Position numbers and translations under genes: made by a program | Shown here: one piece after another, positions 46,707 to 56,477 of the stretch | How positions within the stretch are numbered: position 1 is the stretch's first letter | Layout of the letters: every line of letters begins with the position of its first letter | DNA from: Lachnospiraceae bacterium | GTDB lineage: Bacteria; Bacillota; Clostridia; Lachnospirales; Lachnospiraceae | DNA: 64,000 nt | Assembly (NCBI GenBank): GCA_014804425.1 | Contig: JAAUZV010000014.1 | Span: 373,121 to 437,120 of the forward strand | Direction of reading: 5' to 3' | Notes under the pieces: model-generated | Databases searched by the model: none | Told to the model about the DNA's origin: nothing | The model's input: only the letters and a program-made list of their open reading frames with translations

Positions 46707-48281
46707 TTACTGTTTACCTTCTCTAATCCTTTCAACAAGCGGTAATTTTCCTTTGTGAAATTCCTTATATGCCATTTCCAGATTCTCATGTTTTTTTGCA
46801 TCAAACGGATCCTTTTTTAAATCATCATAATTATCTGAATAGTTTTTGAATTTGCTACACATATTATTATATTCATTACTATCAGTGATCTTCCTATTAC
46901 TCGCTTCGGCATCAAGGTGGTTCTTTTGTTTTTTCGCAGCACAAAATTTAATTTCTTCCACTCTCTTCTTTTCACTGATTAAAATATTATTCTGCCTTTT
47001 TTGATAGTAATATGCTCCTCCGAATGAGGCAGCCCCCAAAATAGCACCGCTGAGCAAGCCACCAATGGCGCCAAGAATTGGAAATGTCACCAAACCGGTC
47101 AGCCCCGACACAGCAGCTCCTACCCACGCAGCACTCTTCATTTTAGGTTCCGACACTTGCTTAACCTCGCTGTCTAGAGGTTCTTCATTTTTGCCTGCAT
47201 TTCCGGTAAAGTCATGTTTCCATCTTTCTATTTTCTTGCCTTTCATATGCTCCACATGCGTATGTAAAGAAAGAAGGTTGTTATTGTCCTTTGTGTCAGG
47301 GATATCGGAACTATAAAAAGTTGCCTTTTTAGATTCCTGATCCACTGCACCAGCAATGCCATAGACCGCCAAAGAAGGATATTTTTCCCTTAATCGTCCC
47401 AGCTTATGCATCCGTTTTGCAAGGGAAAGTTCATTCATTGTAGCATTCTTTAAATGAACACCAATCTGTGCCTCCTGATTCTTTTGTGATATTTGGAAAC
47501 TGCTGGCCGCGCTCCCGTCGTCCGATATCTGTTTTTGTGACATTCGATCAAATTTGGCAGCCGCTATCGGGTCAAGATTGTTGCCAATTTTTCTATTCGT
47601 AGGCTTATCGCCACATCTTAAATTGGCGTAGGAACTGTTTAATACGCTTAATAGCTCATTGGATTTTTTTTCGAGAGTCTGGACATCCATCGGATTGGTA
47701 TCAAAAATAGTTTCATTTATTTGTTTTGCCACATCCTGCTGATTCTGTATTTTGGGAGCCAGATTCAGCATTTCATGAATATCAAACTGATACCCGGCCG
47801 AAGGAATGATTGCCTTGATCAACTGCTGCATATCCGCTTTCTTTCCGCGGTCCAAGTCAAATGTGTTCCTTGTGTTTGGTTGAGGCTTATCCCTGTTCAC
47901 TGCAACAGCACCATTCAAAATCTCTTTCATACTGCTTTGAATCGTTGCAAAAGGAATGATATGTGCGATGGAGTCTCCTTTATAAAGACTTTTGACTGGG
48001 TCTCGAAACTCATGTCTTTCTTTATTTATACCTATCTTTGGTACATTTTCACCCTTTTTGAGTTCGACTGTGATTTTGCGCTGTACAATGTTTGACATCG
48101 AAGCGCTGCCCCGGACATGATAAGCGCCTCTGTCATCAAATGCCAAGTAAGATGTATCAGGATTACCGCCATTCACACGAGACATAATCGTATTCCAAAC
48201 AGGCTCAACCTGTTTTGAGTCAGCTTTTTTATGTGGATTACTATCCTTATGCGCTTTTGGGATTTCTTCCAATGCATGCAT
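46707..48281 (-). CDS. Orphan large protein, possible secreted effector/toxin-like
   Basis: 524-aa ORF; N-terminal GDSIAHIIPFATIQSSMKEILNG, glycine-rich hydrophobic pair WVGAAVSGLTGLVTFPILGAIGGLLSGAILGAASFGGAYYY, charged C-terminus. Family not recognised. Confidence 0.65.
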   Translation of the reverse strand: MHALEEIPKAHKDSNPHKKADSKQVEPVWNTIMSRVNGGNPDTSYLAFDDRGAYHVRGSASMSNIVQRKITVELKKGENVPKIGINKERHEFRDPVKSLYKGDSIAHIIPFATIQSSMKEILNGAVAVNRDKPQPNTRNTFDLDRGKKADMQQLIKAIIPSAGYQFDIHEMLNLAPKIQNQQDVAKQINETIFDTNPMDVQTLEKKSNELLSVLNSSYANLRCGDKPTNRKIGNNLDPIAAAKFDRMSQKQISDDGSAASSFQISQKNQEAQIGVHLKNATMNELSLAKRMHKLGRLREKYPSLAVYGIAGAVDQESKKATFYSSDIPDTKDNNNLLSLHTHVEHMKGKKIERWKHDFTGNAGKNEEPLDSEVKQVSEPKMKSAAWVGAAVSGLTGLVTFPILGAIGGLLSGAILGAASFGGAYYYQKRQNNILISEKKRVEEIKFCAAKKQKNHLDAEASNRKITDSNEYNNMCSKFKNYSDNYDDLKKDPFDAKKHENLEMAYKEFHKGKLPLVERIREGKQ

Positions 48282-48502
48282 CGCTTTTCCTCCTGCTCTG
48301 AATTAGCCCCATCATGATTCAGTATAAGGATTAGTTCTTAACAAAAACTTAACGCATACGAATCGATATAATCATTTAACTGGTCCGCCAGACTTTACCT
48401 CCCCTAAAAGCTCCATTGCAAATTCTCTACTGACATCATAACACTTTTCCTACGTAAAATCCTCGATATGAACTACATTTTCCCGCCCCTCCATATCCAT
48501 AA

Positions 48503-48552
48503 AAAAAGCAGCCGTCCAAGCCATACTTCTATAGCTTAGACGACCGCTTTTG
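48503..48552 (-). terminator. Intrinsic terminator after the 48611..49099 gene
   Basis: AAAAAAAGCaGcCGTCcAAGC...GCTTaGACGaCCGCTTTT hairpin, T-run on minus strand. Confidence 0.7.
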
Positions 48553-48610
48553 AAATCCATTCTATAAACTCTCTAGCAACCCCACGTCTGTCTCCGAACG
48601 CTTCTCGCGC

Positions 48611-49099
48611 TTATACCTCGTACACAACATCCTCTAAGGATACGATCGGGAAGTCAACCTTGTCGCTCAGCATCTCCTCAATCTCATCAAATGCAAAGAT
48701 TGCGCTGACAACAATTGCGTCAACCTCTTCATAATCGTCCTCAGGATCAATGACATCCAGCTCGGAGTAGGTGCTTGCCGCATTTTTGTCAACTGCATAT
48801 TTTACGGTTACGGAAGTACCCTTCAGCTCGTCATACAGACGGTTTCCCATCTCTCCCATACCATAGATGGCAATCGTCTTATAACCGTTGTCCGTGAAAT
48901 ACTTCTCTAAGGATTTACCCTCCTGCTTTAATACCAGCCACTGATTGAGCATGTTGTAATAGCCCTTAAACTTGTCAACCTTCTCTGCCTTCTGTGCAAC
49001 CTGCTTGTTTCCCAAATAAGAGCTTCCCGCAAATCCCGCGATCGCTCCGGCTATTGTTGAGAATACTGCTATGCCGCCTTTTTTCATTTTTGTAACCAC
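48611..49099 (-). CDS. Membrane-anchored Rossmann-like protein of a glycan cluster
   Basis: N-terminal hydrophobic helix; YKTIAIYGMGEMGNRLYDELKGTSVTVKYAVDKNA. Confidence 0.7.
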   Translation of the reverse strand: MVTKMKKGGIAVFSTIAGAIAGFAGSSYLGNKQVAQKAEKVDKFKGYYNMLNQWLVLKQEGKSLEKYFTDNGYKTIAIYGMGEMGNRLYDELKGTSVTVKYAVDKNAASTYSELDVIDPEDDYEEVDAIVVSAIFAFDEIEEMLSDKVDFPIVSLEDVVYEV

Positions 49100-49207
49100 C
49101 TTTCATTATTGATATAAATTTTTTCTAACCATATTGTACACTATATAGGAACTGATTTCACTCATTTTTTGCAATTTTAATTATTTTTTATAATAATGAA
49201 ATTTCCT

Positions 49208-50377
49208 TCATTTCTGCTTGAGCGCCTGACGATATTTTTCCAGCATAAAATCCGCATACTTCTGCGGAGAATGCATCTCTCGTATCCTCTCAAGACTCCT
49301 GCGCCCCTTTTTAGCGATTTCCTCAGGATGATTGAATATCTCCTCAAAAATTCCGATCAGGCATCTGAGGTTATTTTCCTGTTTCTCTTTACTGCTCATC
49401 GCCGGATCAATGCGGTAGACATATCCGTATTCCTCGCCGTTGATCTCCGAAAATGCCCTGATATCGCTCGTGATCACGGGACAGCCGCTCGCTTGAAATT
49501 CCAGACACGCATATCCATAACTGTCCGCGTACGACGGCAATACCCCTACATGACTCTCCGCACACAGCTTCAACACTCTCCTGTTAGACAGCTTGTTATA
49601 CAGTGTGATCCAGTCACGATTCTCGTGAATCAGCTTCATGGCCTGACGGTAATCTTCTTTTGTGTATTGTGGCTCCCGTTCAGGGAAAACAAGAAAATCG
49701 CTCACGATCGTCAGGTGAAAATCATAGTCCTTGCGGAATTTTGCAAGTGCCTCAACCGCTTCCTTTCCTCCCTTAAACCAAAAGCCCGTCCCAACAAAAA
49801 TGAATTCGATCTTTTTTAAGATCGTTTCATTCTTCTCCTGTATCATGCTTTCCGTCACGATCTCTGCCTGAGGCGGATGAACCACTTCCGTCTTTTTCAT
49901 AATATCATCATAATATTCTTCCGCATATCTTTTGATATAAGCCTGCTCTATCTCATAGGCCGAGCGCGATATCGGAAAAAGACCTTTGCAATGATCCTTG
50001 GCTAACAGCTCACAGTTATATTTTAACCACCACTTATTGACCGGTTTATCCAGATCGACCTTCAATCTTTTAGGCAGCCTTGTCTCGTAAGAAGAAAACC
50101 ATGGCAGCTTCATATCACAAACACCGTTAAAATTATGGATCAGATCACATTTCGGCGTCCCGACGGGATGATAATAAAACCCTTTTCTATTCGGAAACAG
50201 ATCCTTGCGAAATGTATCCAGACTGCAAACCAGGTTTAACATCCAATCGTCTTTCGACCGGTCGATTGGTATATATTGAACTTTTCCGACATTTTCCTTT
50301 TGGACAATCAGCCTTTGCTCTGCATAGGTTTGATCCCAGTACCCCACTTTTATCATATTCATTCCATCCTTGCTCAT
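49208..50377 (-). CDS. Glycosyltransferase (GT4-like)
   Basis: FIFVGTGFWFKGGKEAVEAL...HVGVLPSYADSYGYACLEFQASGCPVITSDIRAFSEIN. Confidence 0.88.
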   Translation of the reverse strand: MSKDGMNMIKVGYWDQTYAEQRLIVQKENVGKVQYIPIDRSKDDWMLNLVCSLDTFRKDLFPNRKGFYYHPVGTPKCDLIHNFNGVCDMKLPWFSSYETRLPKRLKVDLDKPVNKWWLKYNCELLAKDHCKGLFPISRSAYEIEQAYIKRYAEEYYDDIMKKTEVVHPPQAEIVTESMIQEKNETILKKIEFIFVGTGFWFKGGKEAVEALAKFRKDYDFHLTIVSDFLVFPEREPQYTKEDYRQAMKLIHENRDWITLYNKLSNRRVLKLCAESHVGVLPSYADSYGYACLEFQASGCPVITSDIRAFSEINGEEYGYVYRIDPAMSSKEKQENNLRCLIGIFEEIFNHPEEIAKKGRRSLERIREMHSPQKYADFMLEKYRQALKQK

Positions 50378-50443
50378 CCTGCAGATTGAAATATAAACAC
50401 AAATTTGTTTATTCCGATCTTTAATCTTTCATTTTTTCAGCAA

Positions 50444-51754
50444 TTATAACAATACTTTCCATATTTTCATAAACAGTCCTTTATTGTACTCATATCCTGC
50501 AAAATGCTGAAGGTCTCTTTCCGTCTCCAGCAGATTACTGTACGGATCAACATATACTTTTGTGAGGCTGTCGTCATGGATTTTTGACACATGCTCGCAC
50601 ATGGCAAGACAGACTGCATCCTGTCCGTCATTCATCCCGGCCTGCGCTGCTACCCGGTATTCCGGATACTGCCCACGCATTTCCTCCACACAGTCCGCCA
50701 CGATTGTCACTTCGGCGGACGGATTATTTTTTTTCACGCACTTGGCGATGTCCTGCAGCAGCTTATAATCCCCGTTAAACTCGATCGTGATCTTTGTCTT
50801 TCCCTTGATCAGGTTCTCCAGACGATTCTCAACCTGATCCTTCGGGAGGATCACGCCTTCATCCGCCCTTCCCGTATGACCATGAACCGCATCATCAAAT
50901 AGATGCGTCATCACGCTGATCTGATTTGTCTTCCCCTTGTAATAGCAGCCATACATCGTCTGAAACAAATTTTCCAGCAAGGTTTCCATCGCGGCATCCC
51001 TCTTATCCTGCGGTGTATACCTCGCAAAAAAACGAATTCTGTTTCGCCAGAAATAATAAGTAGAAAAATACGTATCCCCGGAATTGGTCCCCATATCATG
51101 CAGCACCTTCGCCTGTCGGTACGCCGCAACCCGATACCCCGCAAGCTTTGCCTTATAGCACCATTCCATGTCGTCCCAATAAATAAAGTTTTCTTCCGGG
51201 AGCAGCCCGATCTTATCGATCACCTCATCCCGGACCATCAGCGAACAGGCGGGAACATAATCGCAATCCTGCACCTCCGGAATATCCTCATTGTCTAAAT
51301 GGTCTTTATAATAAGGAACATGTGTGCATTTTTCAAAATCCAGCCGCGCTCCAAGCTCCTGAAGCCGCTCCGGATGCTGCATGCGGCAAATCTTGGAGCC
51401 GACGATCCCCACATCATGATGATCTTCTAAAAAACAAAGCAGATTTTCGATATTATGCTCATCCATCACAATATCATTATCCACACACATGTAATAGGGG
51501 TATCCCTTCTGTCTTGCCGCGCGGAGTCCCGTATTGAATCCCCCGCTGCCGCCGAGGTTTTCCTCGTTCTGAATCAGGATGACCCTGTCGCCATATGCCG
51601 CTTTCACCGCGTCCGCGCTGCCGTCCGTCGAGGCATTATCCACCACATAGACGTCAAAGTCCTTCCTGCTTGAATCCAGTACAGATTGGATGCACGATAG
51701 CACAAATTGCTTTTTATTATAATTGCAAATAACAATACCGACTTTTTTATCCAT
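50444..51754 (-). CDS. Glycosyltransferase family 2
   Basis: MDKKVGIVICNYNKKQFVLSCIQSVLDSSRKDFDVYVVDNASTDGSADAV...CVDNDI; start 51754. Confidence 0.9.
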   Translation of the reverse strand: MDKKVGIVICNYNKKQFVLSCIQSVLDSSRKDFDVYVVDNASTDGSADAVKAAYGDRVILIQNEENLGGSGGFNTGLRAARQKGYPYYMCVDNDIVMDEHNIENLLCFLEDHHDVGIVGSKICRMQHPERLQELGARLDFEKCTHVPYYKDHLDNEDIPEVQDCDYVPACSLMVRDEVIDKIGLLPEENFIYWDDMEWCYKAKLAGYRVAAYRQAKVLHDMGTNSGDTYFSTYYFWRNRIRFFARYTPQDKRDAAMETLLENLFQTMYGCYYKGKTNQISVMTHLFDDAVHGHTGRADEGVILPKDQVENRLENLIKGKTKITIEFNGDYKLLQDIAKCVKKNNPSAEVTIVADCVEEMRGQYPEYRVAAQAGMNDGQDAVCLAMCEHVSKIHDDSLTKVYVDPYSNLLETERDLQHFAGYEYNKGLFMKIWKVLL

Positions 51755-51792
51755 GCGCTGCCCCCTACTCTTACCGCCAATGCAGTATGAAC

Positions 51793-53217
51793 TTATCCCT
51801 TTTTCCTGCCCTCGGCCGTCAGCCCCAGCAGATGATCCACATACGCTTCCACACTGCACTTTTTCCTGGCGGATTCACACGCTGTCTTTCCCATCTGTCC
51901 AAGCTTTTCTCTATGCCGGTCAAGATATGCAATTTTTTCCGCCATGGCATCCAGATCACCGATTTCACAAATATACCCTATGTCCTCCTCGACAAACTCC
52001 TCGCTTCCGGCGACTTTCGTTACGATCGGAACACATCCGTACCCCATCGCCTCCAGCATAGACAGACCAACACCCTCGTATTCGGACAGATTAATAAAAA
52101 TATCCTGCCCGCTCCAAAAACGATTCATCTCTTCCCTTGGAATATAGCCTGTCAGGGACACAAACTGCGCGTACCCCTTTTCCGTGATATGGTTTTGAAT
52201 CCTATCGCGCAGAGCTCCGCTTCCGGCAATCTGCATGCGGAAATGAACCTTGCGTTCCATCAGTCTGTCCATCAATTCCGGCAGTAAATCCGCCCTCTTC
52301 TGACTTTTCGACAACCTCGCCGCGTACCCGATCCGAAGCGGCTGACTTTCGTCAAACGCATAGTCCCGCTCTATGCCTGCATCATATTTTACCGGACTCT
52401 CTTTATAATGCACCTTCTCTGGCGCGATTTGATAATCTTCGACCAGGCTCCGATTAATATCCCTGCTCACTCCCATACAGGCATTGATCTCATCTTCAAA
52501 TTTCTTCACGATTCCAAAGAGCCTTGGCAGATCATTATGTACCACCTCTATCAGCTCCCGAACAGCAGCTCCATTCTGCCTTTTCACAATCGCCGCTGCA
52601 AGCATCGTCATGCTCTGCCAGGAATCAATGACCACGCAGGGCGCATTTTCCATGATCACATGGACCGTATCCCGCAAGCCGCTGCAATATTCCCGCCCCC
52701 GCATATTCAGATAATAGGTGTCTTTCTGAAACCGTTCCGGCGCAGGCTGGGAGCTCTGATTGGTCAGAATCTTGATCCCGTATCCCCTTTTTCTTAACTC
52801 GTCCGCTACCGTATAGGTCCAGCTCTCCACTCCGCCCTGGTATAACCCGAGATCCGTGCCGAATAAAAACGTCGGCCTTTTACCGCTGTCAACCGGATGC
52901 CCGGAAAGATCGGAATACATCTTTTCGCTTTGTTCGAGGTATTGATGCATGAACACCTCTTTGCCAACCACGCGGCTTCCCATCCCCATATCGGTGAGCT
53001 GCTCCCTGATCTCGCTCTCCCAGGTGCTTGCGATCACAATCCTGCTTTCGTCATCCTGTAAGGAATCCGGCGGAATCACCGGAATCCCGTCCAGCATGGT
53101 ACCCCACTTATCCTTGCCGTTATCCGTAAAGGCCTTGACCGGAATACCGAAATCATTCAGCATCCACTTCACGATCTTCCCGCCGGTTCCCGCGCCAAAT
53201 AGTATAACCGGATCCAT
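51793..53217 (-). CDS. Glycosyltransferase (GT4-like) with N-terminal Rossmann-like region
   Basis: VILFGAGTGGKIVKWMLNDFGIPVKAFTDN...; GLYQGGVESWTYTVADELRKRGY...FINLSEYEGVGLSMLEAMGYGCVPIVTKVAGSEEFV. Confidence 0.87.
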   Translation of the reverse strand: MDPVILFGAGTGGKIVKWMLNDFGIPVKAFTDNGKDKWGTMLDGIPVIPPDSLQDDESRIVIASTWESEIREQLTDMGMGSRVVGKEVFMHQYLEQSEKMYSDLSGHPVDSGKRPTFLFGTDLGLYQGGVESWTYTVADELRKRGYGIKILTNQSSQPAPERFQKDTYYLNMRGREYCSGLRDTVHVIMENAPCVVIDSWQSMTMLAAAIVKRQNGAAVRELIEVVHNDLPRLFGIVKKFEDEINACMGVSRDINRSLVEDYQIAPEKVHYKESPVKYDAGIERDYAFDESQPLRIGYAARLSKSQKRADLLPELMDRLMERKVHFRMQIAGSGALRDRIQNHITEKGYAQFVSLTGYIPREEMNRFWSGQDIFINLSEYEGVGLSMLEAMGYGCVPIVTKVAGSEEFVEEDIGYICEIGDLDAMAEKIAYLDRHREKLGQMGKTACESARKKCSVEAYVDHLLGLTAEGRKKG

Positions 53218-53267
53218 CGCTTTCCTCCTCTATTATGGTTCCTGTCTACGTCCAATCCTGTCTGCCG

Positions 53268-54593
53268 TCAATCGCCGCACAAAAGCTCTTTCTTACACAG
53301 CACAAACAATTCCTTGGTCTGCTCAAAGCTGCTGGCATAGATAAAATCTTTTGCCGTGTAGATCAGGTTGCACCACGGATCGATATAGCAGTCCTTTTCC
53401 ATGTCCGGTGACAACTTAAAAATATGCTCGCACATGACCAGATGCGCCGCAAATCTCTCCGGCTCATAGCGCTCCGTGACCTCACAGTCCGGATACTGTG
53501 TTGTCAGCTCTTTCGCCTGCTCAGGGCAGTCTGCCGCGGAAATCGCGATCTGCATATCCGGCAGGGTTTTCCGTATGTTTTTGACGATATTTCCGATCCC
53601 CTCAAAGCTTCCGCTAAATCGGATCAGCACGCTTTCTTTTCCCGATAATGCCTGTTCCAGCCGGTTCGTCACGGCAGGTCGCGGCAGAACTCTTCCTTCT
53701 TTCGCCTTTCCCCTTACTCCGTGTACGGCGTCGTCAAAGGCATACATGAGCGTCCGTATGATATTCGTCTCACCCTTTAAGTTCACGCTGTAAATCATTC
53801 GGAACATTTCTGTCAGCAGACTTTCCGCAAAACGTTCCCTGTCCTCCGGCGGAAGAAACTGTCTGAAAAAATGAATCCGATTCCGCCACATATAGTAATG
53901 AATAAAGGTATTTCCCGCATTCCTGCCCCCGGCCTTATGCCACACCTTCGACTTTCCGTAGGACGCGACCTTATAGCCTGCCTGCCGGAACCGATACCCC
54001 CATTCCATATCATCCCAATAAATAAAATTATCCTCCGGCATGATTCCGACCTTCCTGACCGCATCCACCCGCGCCATCAGAGAGCAGGCGGGAACATAAT
54101 CGCCGTATACCACCTCCGGGAGCTGCCCCGCGTCCACGCAATTTTTATGCTGATCCTGCTGAATAAAGGTATCAAAGCGGATGATCCCGCCGAAATTCCA
54201 GATCTTATCCGGCTCGTCCATAAAGTACGCCTTGCTGCCTACCACCGCCGTATCCTCGTGCTCCTCCAGAAAACGGCGCAGCGCGCTGACTGCATCGGGC
54301 GCAAATACAATATCGTTATCCACGCACATCAAGTATTTGTAATCGCCTTCCAGCACTTTTCTGAGTCCTGTGTTGAATCCGCCGGAGCCGCCCAGATTTT
54401 CCTGATTTACCAAAAGCGTTACGCGATCCCCGAATTGTTCTTTGATCAGTTTTACAGAATCGTCCTGCGATGCGTTGTCCACGACGTAGACGTCAAAATC
54501 GTCCGTATCAGAAGCAAATAAGGATTCCAGACATTTGAGCACAAAGTCCTGTTTATTGTAATTGCATATGACAATCCCGATTTCTTTTTCCAT
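53268..54593 (-). CDS. Glycosyltransferase family 2 (paralogue of 50444..51754)
   Basis: MEKEIGIVICNYNKQDFVLKCLESLFASDTDDFDVYVVDNASQDDSV...NLGGSGGFNTGL. Confidence 0.9.
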   Translation of the reverse strand: MEKEIGIVICNYNKQDFVLKCLESLFASDTDDFDVYVVDNASQDDSVKLIKEQFGDRVTLLVNQENLGGSGGFNTGLRKVLEGDYKYLMCVDNDIVFAPDAVSALRRFLEEHEDTAVVGSKAYFMDEPDKIWNFGGIIRFDTFIQQDQHKNCVDAGQLPEVVYGDYVPACSLMARVDAVRKVGIMPEDNFIYWDDMEWGYRFRQAGYKVASYGKSKVWHKAGGRNAGNTFIHYYMWRNRIHFFRQFLPPEDRERFAESLLTEMFRMIYSVNLKGETNIIRTLMYAFDDAVHGVRGKAKEGRVLPRPAVTNRLEQALSGKESVLIRFSGSFEGIGNIVKNIRKTLPDMQIAISAADCPEQAKELTTQYPDCEVTERYEPERFAAHLVMCEHIFKLSPDMEKDCYIDPWCNLIYTAKDFIYASSFEQTKELFVLCKKELLCGD

Positions 54594-55710
54594 CCTCTTT
54601 CTCCTTCATGATCTCCAACGTTTGCTTTAATCCGGCCTCCATATCATATTCCATCCGAACGCCAAGCTCTAGGAGCTTCTGATTATCAAGCACCGCGTGC
54701 ATAATGCCGGAATTTCCTCTGCGCTCTGACTCCGTCTGCTGTTCATATTTTACGCCGCTTCCCGCATAGCTGCCGAGGATTTCCGCAAGCCCGCGGATTG
54801 TCACGACGGATTTCTCGTTTGATACATTGTACGCTTCCCCCGGCGCGCCCCGAAAAAGAATCGTAAACAGTGCCGCCGCTGCATCCGCCACATAACAGTA
54901 AGACCGCTTTTGAAGTCCTTCGCTTTTTAGCACGATTTCCTCCCGATCCAATGCTTTCTGAAGGAACTGAAAAATCACTCTGTTTTCACCCGTTGTCATG
55001 GTCGGTCCATAGATATGGCACAGTCTTGCAATGCATACCGGAACCTGATATTCAGATGCCGCGCTGACGCACATCGTCTCCGCTGCCCGTTTCGAAATAC
55101 CGTAACAGTTTCTGACATTCAGGCTGTCAAGCAGCCCCGTCATTGTCTCTGAGATCGGAATATCCTCCGGCAGCTCCATCTTTCCGTATGCCTCCCCGCT
55201 GGACAGGTATAGGATTTTTGTGGTTTTTGTCCGCTTTGCATATTCTAAGAGCCAGTGCATTCCTAATACATTCGCATTCATCACGCCGAGCGGGTCTGTG
55301 ACAAAGCTGTTCGGGTCTCCCTTGCTTGCGGCGTGGATAATATAGTCCATGGATTCCGGCGCATCCTGCGGCAACAGGCCGGAAGCACTCTGTGCGCGCC
55401 GCTTGAAAGACTCCGGCAGAAGCGGTTCTGAAATATCCTGCACAATGAGATGTAAATATTCTTTTTCCAAATACTCACCGAATACTTCTTTCGCGCGCGC
55501 CTCATTGCGGCACAGCACCCAGATACCGATATGCGCTCCCAAATGCTCGTTTCTGAAGAGTAACACATCGACAAGACAGGAACCGATCAAGCCGGTTCCT
55601 CCCGTGATCAAAATATTTTTCTGTTCGAGTTCCTCCCACGAAAAGACGGACTCATTTATTTTTTTTAAATCCTCCTGATACAGGGCGCTTTCCAGCATCA
55701 TGTCCTCCAT
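54553..55710 (-). CDS. NAD-dependent epimerase/dehydratase
   Basis: QKNILITGGTGLIGSCLVDVLL, LYLSSGEAYG, NCYGISKRAAE (YxxxK). Confidence 0.9.
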   Translation of the reverse strand: MEDMMLESALYQEDLKKINESVFSWEELEQKNILITGGTGLIGSCLVDVLLFRNEHLGAHIGIWVLCRNEARAKEVFGEYLEKEYLHLIVQDISEPLLPESFKRRAQSASGLLPQDAPESMDYIIHAASKGDPNSFVTDPLGVMNANVLGMHWLLEYAKRTKTTKILYLSSGEAYGKMELPEDIPISETMTGLLDSLNVRNCYGISKRAAETMCVSAASEYQVPVCIARLCHIYGPTMTTGENRVIFQFLQKALDREEIVLKSEGLQKRSYCYVADAAAALFTILFRGAPGEAYNVSNEKSVVTIRGLAEILGSYAGSGVKYEQQTESERRGNSGIMHAVLDNQKLLELGVRMEYDMEAGLKQTLEIMKEKEDGKRNRDCHMQLQ

Positions 55711-55724
55711 TCGTGCAGTGTGAT

Positions 55725-56435
55725 CTACTTCATCCAGTCATCCTTTTTTGAGTGCAGCAGCGCCTTGAATATCTCAATGTCCTCCGCCGTTGTCAATTTC
55801 AGATTTTTCTCCGATCCGGTTGAAAAATAAATCTGTTCTCCAAGCTCGATCATGAGCGTACAGGTCGCAATGGATTCCTTAATTCCCCGCCTTGCCGCCT
55901 CCTCGTGCGCCCACACCAGTTTTTTCAGCGGAAACGCCTGCGGCGTCTGCGTCCTTGCAAGGCGGTCTCTCGGTATCATTTCCGTGGAGCTGTTTTTATC
56001 ATCCGTCAAAAGCATCGCCTCCGCGCACGGAATCACCGTGATCGCGGAACCGTGACGCATGCAGCAGCTGATATTCTCCGAAATGATCTCCTGCGATACC
56101 ATCGGACGGATCGCATCATGAATGATCACCAGATCTTCCGCGTCGCAGACTTCTTTTAATCCCATCACGCCGTTCCGAAGGGATTCCTGTCCATTTTCTC
56201 CACCTGGAAAAATCCATTGCAGCTTCGTGATATTAAACTGCTTTGCGTATGCCCTTAAAATCTCCTCCCAGCCCTGCAGACATACGACCGCGATCGCATC
56301 TACGTTCGGATGCTTCTGAAACGCTTCCAGCGTATATACAATGACAGGTCTGTCATTTACGTTGATAAACTGTTTCGGGATATCCTGCTTCATTCTCTGC
56401 CCGCTTCCGCCGGCGATCAGCATTGCAACATTCAT
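55725..56435 (-). CDS. IspD/TarI family cytidylyltransferase
   Basis: NVAMLIAGGSGQRMKQDIPKQFINVNDRPVIVYTLEAF, GLKEVCDAEDLVIIHDAIRPMVS, TQTPQAFPL. Confidence 0.88.
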   Translation of the reverse strand: MNVAMLIAGGSGQRMKQDIPKQFINVNDRPVIVYTLEAFQKHPNVDAIAVVCLQGWEEILRAYAKQFNITKLQWIFPGGENGQESLRNGVMGLKEVCDAEDLVIIHDAIRPMVSQEIISENISCCMRHGSAITVIPCAEAMLLTDDKNSSTEMIPRDRLARTQTPQAFPLKKLVWAHEEAARRGIKESIATCTLMIELGEQIYFSTGSEKNLKLTTAEDIEIFKALLHSKKDDWMK

Positions 56436-56477
56436 AACCGCTCCTATCCGCCCGCCTTCTCGGGCATTTCCGGTACC

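Noticed and set aside
46613-46804. 63-aa ORF MMQKNMRIWKWHIRNFTKENYRLLKG
   Set aside because: Overlaps the 3' end of the orphan effector-like gene in another frame; no independent support.
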